Assembly: GCA_021773815.1 (NCBI GenBank)
Contig: JAJFJS010000036.1
Span: forward strand, 1 to 64,000
DNA from: Gammaproteobacteria bacterium
GTDB lineage: Bacteria; Pseudomonadota; Gammaproteobacteria; Steroidobacterales; GCA-2729495
Reading direction: 5' to 3'
DNA: 64,000 nucleotides
Both the position numbers and the translations under genes were made by a program. Below are positions 56,310 through 64,000 of the stretch, one piece after another (position 1 is the stretch's first letter; the number at the start of each line of letters is the position of its first letter). The notes beneath the pieces are model-generated. The model saw nothing but the letters and a program-made list of their open reading frames with translations. It had not been told where the DNA came from and did not search any database.

Positions 56310-57529
56310 ATAAGGGAATGATCATCGTCACGATCCTGATCGTCGGCGCAGCGGGTTTCTTTCTCGGCGCTCGCCAGACACCGGAGATGCCGGCGGCCGG
56401 CACCGACCGTGCGGCGGAACGCGAGATCCTGTATTGGGTGGCGCCGATGGACCCGAACTATCGCCGCGACGAGCCCGGAAAATCACCGATGGGCATGGAT
56501 CTCATCCCCGTCTATGCGAATGCCGGCGAAGCCGATGCTTCGGTCGTGCGCATCTCTCCGGCAGTCGAGAACAATCTCGGCGTCCGGACCGCCACCGTGA
56601 AACTCGGCGCGTTACCGAGGGTCATCGATACCGTCGGCTACGTGCAGTACGACGAGAACGAGCTGCACCATATTCACACGCGCGTCGAAGGCTGGGTCGA
56701 AACCCTGTCGACCAAGAGTTCCGGTGAACGGGTGAGCCCCGGGCAGACGTTGTTCGAGGTCTATTCGCCGACGCTGGTCACAGCGCAGCAGGAATACCTG
56801 GCGGCGCTGGCATCGGGCAGCGCAGCGCTGCAGACGGCGTCCCGCGATCGGCTGCTGGCGTTCGGACTGACCGCCGCACAAATCGAGCAACTGACACGCA
56901 CGAAGCGGGCGCGGCAACGGATAGAGACCTATGCCGATATCGAGGGCATCGTCGCCAGTCTCGACATCCGCGAAGGCATGTTCGTGACGCCCAGCACCAC
57001 GATCATGAGCCTGGCCACACTCAAGTCGGTCTGGGTACTCGCCGAGGTCTTCGAGCGCCACAGCGCGTGGGTCGAGGTCGGCCAGCCCGTCGAAGTCACG
57101 CTCGACTATATCCCGGGACATATCTGGATCGGCGCCGTCGATTACATCTACCCCGAACTGGATCCGAAGACCCGCACGCTGAAAGTCCGGATCAAATTCG
57201 ACAACCCTGAAGAAGTTCTGCTGCCCAACATGTTCGCCCGCGTCACGATCGCCGGCACGCTGACCGAACCGGTGCCGTATATCCCACGCGAGGCGTTGAT
57301 CAGGGGCGGTCGCCAGGACCGTGTCGTCATCGCGTTGGGTGACGGCCGCTTCCGGTCGACCCCGGTGGCCACCGGCATGGAATCCGGCACCTGGATCGAG
57401 ATCCTGGAAGGACTGGAACCGGGCCAGCAGATTGTGACCTCGGCACAGTTTCTGCTCGATTCGGAATCGAGCCTCGATGCCGGTTTCGCGCGCATGGAAA
57501 ACACCGCAACCGGTGGGGTCCTGCCATGA
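56306..57529 (+). CDS. cusB: RND periplasmic adaptor (CusB type)
   Basis: 407 aa membrane-fusion protein. N-terminal anchor, then a heavy-metal binding segment [20 protein letters not shown] followed by GMDLIPVY, which is the HMBD of CusB-like adaptors. Lipoyl halves [20 protein letters not shown] and [20 protein letters not shown] flank a helical hairpin, followed by a barrel domain ([19 protein letters not shown]). It passes Cu/Ag to the pump. Its stop overlaps the cusA start by 4 nt. Confidence 0.93.
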   Translation: MNKGMIIVTILIVGAAGFFLGARQTPEMPAAGTDRAAEREILYWVAPMDPNYRRDEPGKSPMGMDLIPVYANAGEADASVVRISPAVENNLGVRTATVKLGALPRVIDTVGYVQYDENELHHIHTRVEGWVETLSTKSSGERVSPGQTLFEVYSPTLVTAQQEYLAALASGSAALQTASRDRLLAFGLTAAQIEQLTRTKRARQRIETYADIEGIVASLDIREGMFVTPSTTIMSLATLKSVWVLAEVFERHSAWVEVGQPVEVTLDYIPGHIWIGAVDYIYPELDPKTRTLKVRIKFDNPEEVLLPNMFARVTIAGTLTEPVPYIPREALIRGGRQDRVVIALGDGRFRSTPVATGMESGTWIEILEGLEPGQQIVTSAQFLLDSESSLDAGFARMENTATGGVLP

Positions 57530-60500
57530 TCGCTGCCATCATCCGCTGGTCAATCGCCAACCGGTTTGTCGTCATCGTCGCGGCACTGCTGCTGACCGTC
57601 GCGGGCATCGATGCCGTGCGCCGGACACCCGTCGATGCGATCCCGGACCTGTCCGATGTGCAGGTCATTATCAAGACGTCTTACCCCGGCCAGGCCCCGC
57701 AGGTCATCGAAGATCAGGTCACCTATCCGCTGACGACCGCGATGCTCGCGGTGCCCGGCGCGGTAAACGTCAGGGGTTATTCCTTTTTCGGCGACTCCTA
57801 TGTCTACGTCATCTTCGAAGACCACACGGACCTGTACTGGGCACGATCACGGGTACTCGAATACCTGAGCCAGGTCATCAGCCTGCTGCCGCCCGGCGCC
57901 AAACCCGCACTCGGCCCGGACGCGACGGGCGTCGGCTGGATCTACGAATACGCGCTGGTCGACCGGACCGGGAGCCATGACCTGGCCGAGCTGCGGAGCC
58001 TGCAGGACTGGTTCCTGAAATACGAACTGCAGACCGTTGCCGGCGTCGCCGAGGTCGCGACGATCGGCGGCATGGTGCGCCAGTACCAGGTCATCGTCGA
58101 CCCGGATCGGCTGAGCGCCTACGGCATCACGCTGGCCGCCGTGAAACGGGCCATCGAACGTGGCAACCAGGAGGCCGGCGGATCGGTTATCGAGATGGGC
58201 GAAGCCGAATACATGGTCCGCGCATCCGGCTACCTGGAGAACCTCGGCGACCTGGCGAAAATCCCGCTGGGCATCAGCAAAACGGGCGCGCCGATCCTGC
58301 TCAAAGACCTGGCCGACATCCGCGTCGGGCCGCAGATGCGCCGCGGGGTCGCCGAACTCAACGGCGAAGGCGAGGTCGTCGGCGGCGTCATCATCATGCG
58401 CTCGGGTGAGAACGCGTCCCGGACAATCGCCGCAGCGCAGGCGCGACTCGACGAACTGGCCAAGAGTCTTCCCGCAGGCGTCGAGATTGTCACAACCTAT
58501 GACCGATCGCAGCTGATCCGGCGCGCCGTCGACACGCTGCAAAGCAGACTCATCGAAGAGTTCATCGTCGTCGCGCTGGTCTGCGCGCTGTTCCTGTTTC
58601 ACTTCCGTTCGGCGATGGTCATCATCATCAGCCTGCCGCTGGGCATACTGACGGCCTTTATCATCATGCGGCTCCAGGGCATCAACGCCAATATCATGTC
58701 GCTCGGCGGTATCGCCATCGCGATCGGGGCCATGGTCGACGCGGCGATCGTCATGATCGAAAACGTGCACCAGCGGGCCGAAGAACAGCCGCTCACGAAC
58801 GAAAACCGCTGGCGCATCGTGCAGGAAGCCTGCACCGAGGTCGGCCCCGCGCTGTTCTTCTCATTGCTGATCATCACGCTGAGTTTCCTGCCGATCTTCA
58901 CGCTGGAAAACCAGGAGGGCCGGCTCTTTGCGCCCCTGGCCTATACGAAGACCTACGCGATGGCGGCGGCGGCCGCGCTGGCCGTCACGCTGGTGCCGGT
59001 GCTGATCGGGCTGTTCGTCCGCGGACACATCGCCCCGGCCGACCGTAACCCGCTGAACCGGTGGCTGATGCAGGCCTACCGGCCCGTGCTGACCGCTATT
59101 GTCCATCGGCCACGCGCCGTCATCGGCATCGCCGTACTGATCGTGATCACGGGTCTTTGGCCGGCCACCCGGCTCGGCTCTGAATTCATGCCCGAACTCG
59201 ACGAGGGCGACCTCTTATATATGCCGAGCGCCTACCCCGGCATCTCCGTAGGCAAGGCCCGGGAGATCCTGCAACAGACCGATCGGCTGATCCGCACCGT
59301 GCCGGAGGTAAAAACCGTCTTCGGCAAGGCCGGGCGTGCCGAATCGGCGACCGACCCGGCGCCGCTGGCGATGATCGAAACGACGATTCAGCTCAGACCG
59401 CGGGATGACTGGCGACCGGGCATGACGATGGAAAAACTCCGCGCGGAACTCAACGACCTGATCCAGTTCCCGGGGTTACCCAGCCTGTGGGTCATGCCGA
59501 TCAAGAACCGCATCGACATGCTGGCCACCGGCATCAAGACACCCGTGGGCATCAAGGTCGCCGGCCCGGATCTGGAAGTCATCGAGCAGATCGGCCGTCA
59601 GCTCGAACGGGTCGTGCCGCAGGTGCCGGGCACCGTCTCGGTTTTTTCCGAGCGCGTCACGGGCGGGCGCTATATCGACGTCGATATCGACCGGGCACGC
59701 GCCGCCCGCCACGGCCTGAATATCGCCGACGTGCAGGACATCGTCAGCATCGCGGTCGGCGGCATGAACATCACGCAAACCATCGAGGGCCGCGAACGCT
59801 ACCCGGTCAACCTGCGCTACCCGCAGCGCGTTCGCGATTCGGTGGAACAACTCCGCCTGCTGCCGATCATCACGCCGCAGGGAGCGCGGATCGCGCTCGC
59901 CGATGTGGCCGAGATTGAGGTCGTCGACGGCCCGCCGGTCATCAAGAGCGAGAACGCCCGGACCAACGGCTGGACCTATATCGATATCCGCGATCGGGAC
60001 ATCGGCTCCTATGTCGCCGAGGCGCAACGCGTCGTCGACCGCGACATCCGCTTGCCGCCCGGTTACTCGCTGGCCTGGTCCGGTCAATACGAGTACATGC
60101 TGCGGGCCCGGGACCGACTGGCCGTCGTCGGGCCCATCACGCTCGTCATCATCATGGTGCTGTTGTACCTGTGTTTTCGGCGGGTCGGCGAGGTGCTGCT
60201 GATCATCGCCACGCTGCCGGTCGCGCTGGTCGGCGGCGCATGGCTACTGTATCTGCTCGATTACGATCTGTCCGTCGCCGTCGGCGTCGGTTTCATCGCG
60301 CTGTCCGGGGTCGCCGTGGAAACCGGCGTCGTCATGCTGCTGTACCTGAACCAGGCGCTGGACCGGCAGTCGAGGCAATCCGAGGCAGCCGGCCGGACGC
60401 TGCACCGGGACGATATCCGGACCGCCATTCTGGACGGTGCCGTGTCGCGCCTGCGCCCGGTGCTGATGACCGTCAGCACGATCGTCATCGGCCTGTTGCC

Positions 60501-60645
60501 GATCATGGTCGGCGGCGGCACCGGCGCCGAAGTCATGCGCCGGGTCGCCGCGCCGATGGTCGGCGGCATCATCGGTACGACGGTGCTGGTCCTGCTGCTG
60601 ATTCCGGCGATCTTCCTGCTGTGGCGCCAGCGCGGCGTCGACTGA
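57526..60645 (+). CDS. cusA: heavy-metal RND pump, CusA/CzcA family
   Basis: 1039 aa, 12 membrane helices and two large periplasmic loops. Landmarks: [57 protein letters not shown] (proton relay Asp), [40 protein letters not shown] (the Met/Ile-rich segment of CusA-type monovalent pumps) and [20 protein letters not shown]. The MLATGIKTP site favours Cu(I)/Ag(I) over divalent metals. Confidence 0.94.
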   Translation: MIAAIIRWSIANRFVVIVAALLLTVAGIDAVRRTPVDAIPDLSDVQVIIKTSYPGQAPQVIEDQVTYPLTTAMLAVPGAVNVRGYSFFGDSYVYVIFEDHTDLYWARSRVLEYLSQVISLLPPGAKPALGPDATGVGWIYEYALVDRTGSHDLAELRSLQDWFLKYELQTVAGVAEVATIGGMVRQYQVIVDPDRLSAYGITLAAVKRAIERGNQEAGGSVIEMGEAEYMVRASGYLENLGDLAKIPLGISKTGAPILLKDLADIRVGPQMRRGVAELNGEGEVVGGVIIMRSGENASRTIAAAQARLDELAKSLPAGVEIVTTYDRSQLIRRAVDTLQSRLIEEFIVVALVCALFLFHFRSAMVIIISLPLGILTAFIIMRLQGINANIMSLGGIAIAIGAMVDAAIVMIENVHQRAEEQPLTNENRWRIVQEACTEVGPALFFSLLIITLSFLPIFTLENQEGRLFAPLAYTKTYAMAAAAALAVTLVPVLIGLFVRGHIAPADRNPLNRWLMQAYRPVLTAIVHRPRAVIGIAVLIVITGLWPATRLGSEFMPELDEGDLLYMPSAYPGISVGKAREILQQTDRLIRTVPEVKTVFGKAGRAESATDPAPLAMIETTIQLRPRDDWRPGMTMEKLRAELNDLIQFPGLPSLWVMPIKNRIDMLATGIKTPVGIKVAGPDLEVIEQIGRQLERVVPQVPGTVSVFSERVTGGRYIDVDIDRARAARHGLNIADVQDIVSIAVGGMNITQTIEGRERYPVNLRYPQRVRDSVEQLRLLPIITPQGARIALADVAEIEVVDGPPVIKSENARTNGWTYIDIRDRDIGSYVAEAQRVVDRDIRLPPGYSLAWSGQYEYMLRARDRLAVVGPITLVIIMVLLYLCFRRVGEVLLIIATLPVALVGGAWLLYLLDYDLSVAVGVGFIALSGVAVETGVVMLLYLNQALDRQSRQSEAAGRTLHRDDIRTAILDGAVSRLRPVLMTVSTIVIGLLPIMVGGGTGAEVMRRVAAPMVGGIIGTTVLVLLLIPAIFLLWRQRGVD

Positions 60646-60960
60646 CGGAGGGCAAGCATGGTTTTTGCGCCATTTTGGGGACCATGACCGGCATTTTTCC
60701 GGATGACGGGTTGAAATAGAGCCCGCGTCGATCGGTCACGGCACCGCCATGCCGATCAGCGACTCGGCGGCGGTGGCGATCGACGCCTTTTGCAGCGGAT
60801 AGTGCCGGGCCCGGACGGGGCATCCCTGTCCTTGGCGCACGCGTTGTATGACAATCCGGACTCATGTTTCGCCGGTATGCCGATACGGGCCTGAATCACA
60901 GGCATGGCGTAACAGGCAATGGGCGGTCTGTAACCGGCAATGGATGGATGACGGAAGGGT
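60646..60960. other. non-coding gap
   Basis: 315 nt between cusA and the amidotransferase gene. No gene or clear terminator seen. It is the promoter region of the downstream polysaccharide genes. Confidence 0.4.
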
Positions 60961-62862
60961 ATGTGCGGACTCGTTGGCATAGTTGACGTTCGGGAATCGC
61001 GGCCGATCGACGGCACGCTGCTCCGGGCGATGAACGACACGCTCACGCACCGCGGGCCCGACGGTGACGGTATGCATCTGGAGCCGGGCGTCGGGCTGGC
61101 GCATCGCCGGCTGTCGATCATTGACCTGGCCGCAGGCGAACAGCCGATGTTCAACGAAGACGGCTCCGTCTGCGTCGTCTACAACGGCGAGATCTACAAT
61201 TTCCGCGAACTCGCCGACGAACTGACGGCGCTCGGACACCGGTTTCGCACCCACTGCGATACCGAGGTCATCGTGCATGCGTGGGAACAGTGGGGTCCCG
61301 ACTGCGTCACGCGCTTCAACGGCATGTTCGCGTTCGCGCTCTGGGACCGCAACCAGCGACGCCTGTTCCTGGCGCGCGACCGGCTCGGCATCAAGCCCCT
61401 GTATTACGCGGAGCTGTCCAGCGGGTTCATCGTCTTCGCCTCCGAACTCAAGGCCATCATGCGCCATCCGGATGCGCCCCGCTCGATCAACCCCGCGGCC
61501 GTCGAAGAATACCTGACGTTCGGCTACATTCCCGAACCGAACTCGATTTATGCCGGCATCCACAAACTGGAACCGGGACATATCCTGAACATTGACGTCA
61601 CCGGCCGCCACGGCGCACCGGTCGCTTACTGGGATGTCGATTTCAACAACGCCTTGCCGGGCAAACCGGCCTTCGCCGATATCCAGGCCGAGCTGATCGA
61701 TCGGTTTCGCACCGCGGTCCGGCGACGCCTGATCGCCGATGTACCGCTCGGGGCATTCCTGTCGGGCGGCGTCGATTCGTCGGCCGTGACGGCAATGATG
61801 GCCGAGCTGATCCCGGAAAAGGTGCGCACCTGTTCGATTGCCTTCGACGACCCGCAATACGATGAATCGAGTTATGCGCGCCTGGTCGCCGAGCAAAAAG
61901 GCACTGACCATGTCGAGAGGACGGTCCAGGTCGATGATTTCTCCCTGCTCGACAAGCTCGTCGGCATCTACGACGAACCCTATGCGGACAGCTCCGCGAT
62001 CCCGACCTATCGCGTTTGCGAAGTCGCGCGCGAATCGGTGACGGTTGCGCTGTCGGGCGACGGCGGCGACGAGAACTTCGTCGGTTATCGCCGCTACCGG
62101 CTGTTCATGGCCGAAGAAGCCGTGCGCTCGCGGATCCCCGCCGGCATGCGCCGCGCCATTTTCGGGCCGCTGGGACAGTTCTACCCGAAGCTTGACTGGG
62201 CGCCGCGCATCTTCCGCGGCAAGACCACCTTCCAGTCGCTGGCACGCGACAGCGTCGGCGCCTATCTGCACGGCGTATCGATCCTGTCCGGCGAAATGCG
62301 ACAGTCGCTGTATTCCGACACCTTCAAGAAACAGCTGCAGGGCTACGACGCGCGTGAAGTCTTCGATCGTCATGTCGCGGGCAAGCAGTTCCCGGACACG
62401 CTGTCGAAGATCCAGTACCTCGACCTCAAGACCTACCTCGTCGGCGATATACTGACGAAGGTCGATCGCGCCAGCATGGCCCACAGCCTCGAGGTGCGGG
62501 TGCCGTTTCTAGATCACGAGTTCGTCGAATGGGCGGCACGGTTGTCGTCGACGATCAAACTCAAAGGCGGCGAAGGCAAATACGTGCTCAAGAAAAGCCT
62601 CGAACCCTACCTGCCCGAACCGGTGCTGTACCGGAAGAAGATGGGTTTCTCCGTGCCGCTCGTGCGCTGGTTTCGCGGGCCGCTGGCGGACCGGGTCCGC
62701 GCCCTGCCCGACAGCCCGTGGCTGGGCGACGCGCAGATATTCGATCGCAAGGCACTCGCCACAATCTGCACACACCATCTGAGCGGGCGACGCAATCACA
62801 CCGATATTATCTGGGCGCTGCTGATGCTCGAGGGATTCCTGCGCAACGGCGCCGACGCGTGA
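60961..62862 (+). CDS. exosortase A-associated amidotransferase (asparagine synthase-like)
   Basis: 633 aa. The N-terminal class II glutaminase begins MCGLVGIVDVRES, with Cys2 as nucleophile and the usual THRGPDGDGMH and YNGEIYNFRELADEL. The C-terminal ATP-PPase domain has LSGGVDSSAVTAMMAELIPE and ALSGDGGDENFVGYRRYRLF. The length and the opening sequence fit the amidotransferase 1 family of exosortase A polysaccharide loci better than metabolic AsnB. GGAAGGG precedes the ATG. It overlaps the glycosyltransferase start by 4 nt, and XrtA itself lies 55 kb to the left. Confidence 0.88.
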   Translation: MCGLVGIVDVRESRPIDGTLLRAMNDTLTHRGPDGDGMHLEPGVGLAHRRLSIIDLAAGEQPMFNEDGSVCVVYNGEIYNFRELADELTALGHRFRTHCDTEVIVHAWEQWGPDCVTRFNGMFAFALWDRNQRRLFLARDRLGIKPLYYAELSSGFIVFASELKAIMRHPDAPRSINPAAVEEYLTFGYIPEPNSIYAGIHKLEPGHILNIDVTGRHGAPVAYWDVDFNNALPGKPAFADIQAELIDRFRTAVRRRLIADVPLGAFLSGGVDSSAVTAMMAELIPEKVRTCSIAFDDPQYDESSYARLVAEQKGTDHVERTVQVDDFSLLDKLVGIYDEPYADSSAIPTYRVCEVARESVTVALSGDGGDENFVGYRRYRLFMAEEAVRSRIPAGMRRAIFGPLGQFYPKLDWAPRIFRGKTTFQSLARDSVGAYLHGVSILSGEMRQSLYSDTFKKQLQGYDAREVFDRHVAGKQFPDTLSKIQYLDLKTYLVGDILTKVDRASMAHSLEVRVPFLDHEFVEWAARLSSTIKLKGGEGKYVLKKSLEPYLPEPVLYRKKMGFSVPLVRWFRGPLADRVRALPDSPWLGDAQIFDRKALATICTHHLSGRRNHTDIIWALLMLEGFLRNGADA

Positions 62863-64000
62863 AGATCATCACGTTCACGAACCTGTTCCCGAGTACCGTG
62901 CAGCCGCGCCATGGCATCTTTGTCGAGGAACGACTGCAACATCTGCTGCGCACCGGCCAGATCGAAGCGCGCGTCATTGCTCCGGTGCCCTGGTTCCCGT
63001 TCGCCGGACGCCGCTTCGGCCGCTATGCGGAACTGGCCCGTGTTCCGAAGCACGAGGAACGGGCGAACGTCTCGGTCACGTATCCCCGCTACCCCGTCAT
63101 CCCGAAAGTCGGCATGACCGTCGCACCGGCGTTGATGGCGGCCGCGATGCTCGGGCCGGTGCGCCGCGCGCGCGACGAACTCGGTGACGGCGTCGTACTC
63201 GACGCGCATTTCCTGTACCCGGACGGTGTGGCCGCGGCCTGGATCGCCCGGCGACTCGGCCTGCCGCTGATCCTGACCGCACGTGGCAACGACGTAACAC
63301 TGTATCCGCGCTACCGGGCGCCGCGCGCCATGATCCTTCGGGCCCTACGCCAGGCCGCGCGCGTGATCACGGTGTCGGAAGCATTAAGAACACAGCTGAT
63401 CGCGCTCGGCGCCGATCCCGATGCGATCGTGACCCTGCGCAACGGTGTCGATCTCGACCGGTTCCAACCGGCAGAGCGTATGGCGGCGCGCACGAAGCTC
63501 GGGTTCACGGGACCGACGCTACTGTCGGTCGGCCACCTGATCGAACGCAAGGGACACTCGATCGTCATCGAGGCGCTGCCGTCACTGCCCGATATTCGCT
63601 ACTGCATCATCGGCGAAGGCCCGCTCGAGGCAAAACTGCGACAACTCGCACGCAATCTGGGCGTCGCCGACCGCGTGACGTTCATCGGCAATATTCCCCA
63701 GGCGCAACTCGTCGACTACTACAGCGCGGCCGATGCGCTCGCGTTGCCGTCGAGCCGCGAAGGCATGCCGAACGTCGTGCTCGAGTCCCTTGCCTGCGGT
63801 ACGCCGGTCATCGCCGCACGCTGCGAGGGTACGCCAGAACTCATTACGACACCGGCAGCCGGCGTGCTGATGGAGCGAAGGGACACGGCAAGTTTCATCG
63901 ACGCCTGCACGCAGCTGCTGAATAATGTCCCCGAACGCGCCGCGATACGGGCACACGCCGAGACGCTAGGCTGGTCACCCACGATCGCCGGCCTGCTCGA
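62859..64000 (+). CDS. glycosyltransferase family 4 protein (cut by window edge)
   Basis: GT-B glycosyltransferase, 380 codons visible, open to the edge. It starts at GTG 62859 (MKIITFTNLFPSTVQPRHGI), overlapping the amidotransferase stop. Domain 1 contains DAHFLYPDGVAAAWIARRLG. Domain 2 has the group 1 signature: LLSVGHLIERKGHSIVIEAL, IIGEGPLEAKLRQLA, and the nucleotide-sugar site LALPSSREGMPNVVLESLAC. The conserved EGMPNV..E region is complete. It probably assembles the exopolysaccharide linked to the XrtA system. Confidence 0.9.
   Translation, partial: MKIITFTNLFPSTVQPRHGIFVEERLQHLLRTGQIEARVIAPVPWFPFAGRRFGRYAELARVPKHEERANVSVTYPRYPVIPKVGMTVAPALMAAAMLGPVRRARDELGDGVVLDAHFLYPDGVAAAWIARRLGLPLILTARGNDVTLYPRYRAPRAMILRALRQAARVITVSEALRTQLIALGADPDAIVTLRNGVDLDRFQPAERMAARTKLGFTGPTLLSVGHLIERKGHSIVIEALPSLPDIRYCIIGEGPLEAKLRQLARNLGVADRVTFIGNIPQAQLVDYYSAADALALPSSREGMPNVVLESLACGTPVIAARCEGTPELITTPAAGVLMERRDTASFIDACTQLLNNVPERAAIRAHAETLGWSPTIAGLL

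Noticed and set aside
60862-62484. 540-aa minus-strand frame antisense to the amidotransferase
   Set aside because: The plus strand encodes a complete class II amidotransferase; the antisense frame is a GC-content artefact.

Overview
The window looks like a chromosome segment of an uncultured, denitrifying gammaproteobacterium. This rests on gene content: TtcA, FdxA, DUF2835, DUF1289, MgtE, an exosortase A/PEP-CTERM system, NsrR with NorCB, and a CusCBA copper/silver pump. By eye, about 5-21 kb and 51-64 kb are very GC-rich and about 28-49 kb less so. I could not place it more finely.

Layout. 1-3.8 kb: phosphate block (PiT transporter, universal stress protein, Na/Pi cotransporter cut by the left edge), all minus strand. 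3.8-5 kb: mostly non-coding, with a tRNA-Ser(UGA), a perfect 21-bp hairpin beside it, and an 82-nt element that copies the tRNA 3' end. 5-17 kb: exosortase A (XrtA), small housekeeping genes, a DevBCA/MacAB-like exporter, ttcA, and a PEP-CTERM protein that is a likely XrtA substrate. 17.3-28 kb: a nitric-oxide region. It has nsrR - small membrane protein - norC - norB - cytochrome c on the plus strand, then cytochrome b561, hemerythrin, a secreted protein, a quinol-NO-reductase-like gene and a cysteine-rich LuxR-type regulator on the minus strand. Two REP-like inverted repeats punctuate this region.

The main discovery candidate is 24832-27201. It is a qNor-family protein whose active-site positions read His-Asn instead of His-His and Gln instead of Glu. 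This matches the substitutions I recall for the putative NO dismutase (Nod), proposed to convert 2 NO to N2 + O2. The cNor NorB encoded 3.6 kb away keeps all the canonical residues, so the window supplies its own control.

28-39.4 kb: twin MORN_2-repeat proteins, 7Fe ferredoxin, monooxygenase-like protein, luciferase-like oxidoreductase, OmpA/TSP3 protein, DUF937 protein, and an Anbu (ancestral proteasome subunit) locus with circularly permuted ATP-grasp, alpha-E protein and a zinc-ribbon metallopeptidase. 39.5-46.3 kb: ion homeostasis (DUF21, MgtE, a soluble MgtE-N/CBS protein, MscS, MarC, dicarboxylate symporter). 46.7-54.2 kb: an exported KatG, DUF3667, PPK2, DUF2835, alanine dehydrogenase, a tandem duplication and a TauD-like dioxygenase. 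54.5-60.6 kb: CusCBA operon. 60.96-64 kb: exosortase-A-type amidotransferase and a glycosyltransferase cut by the right edge, which complement the XrtA gene at 5 kb.
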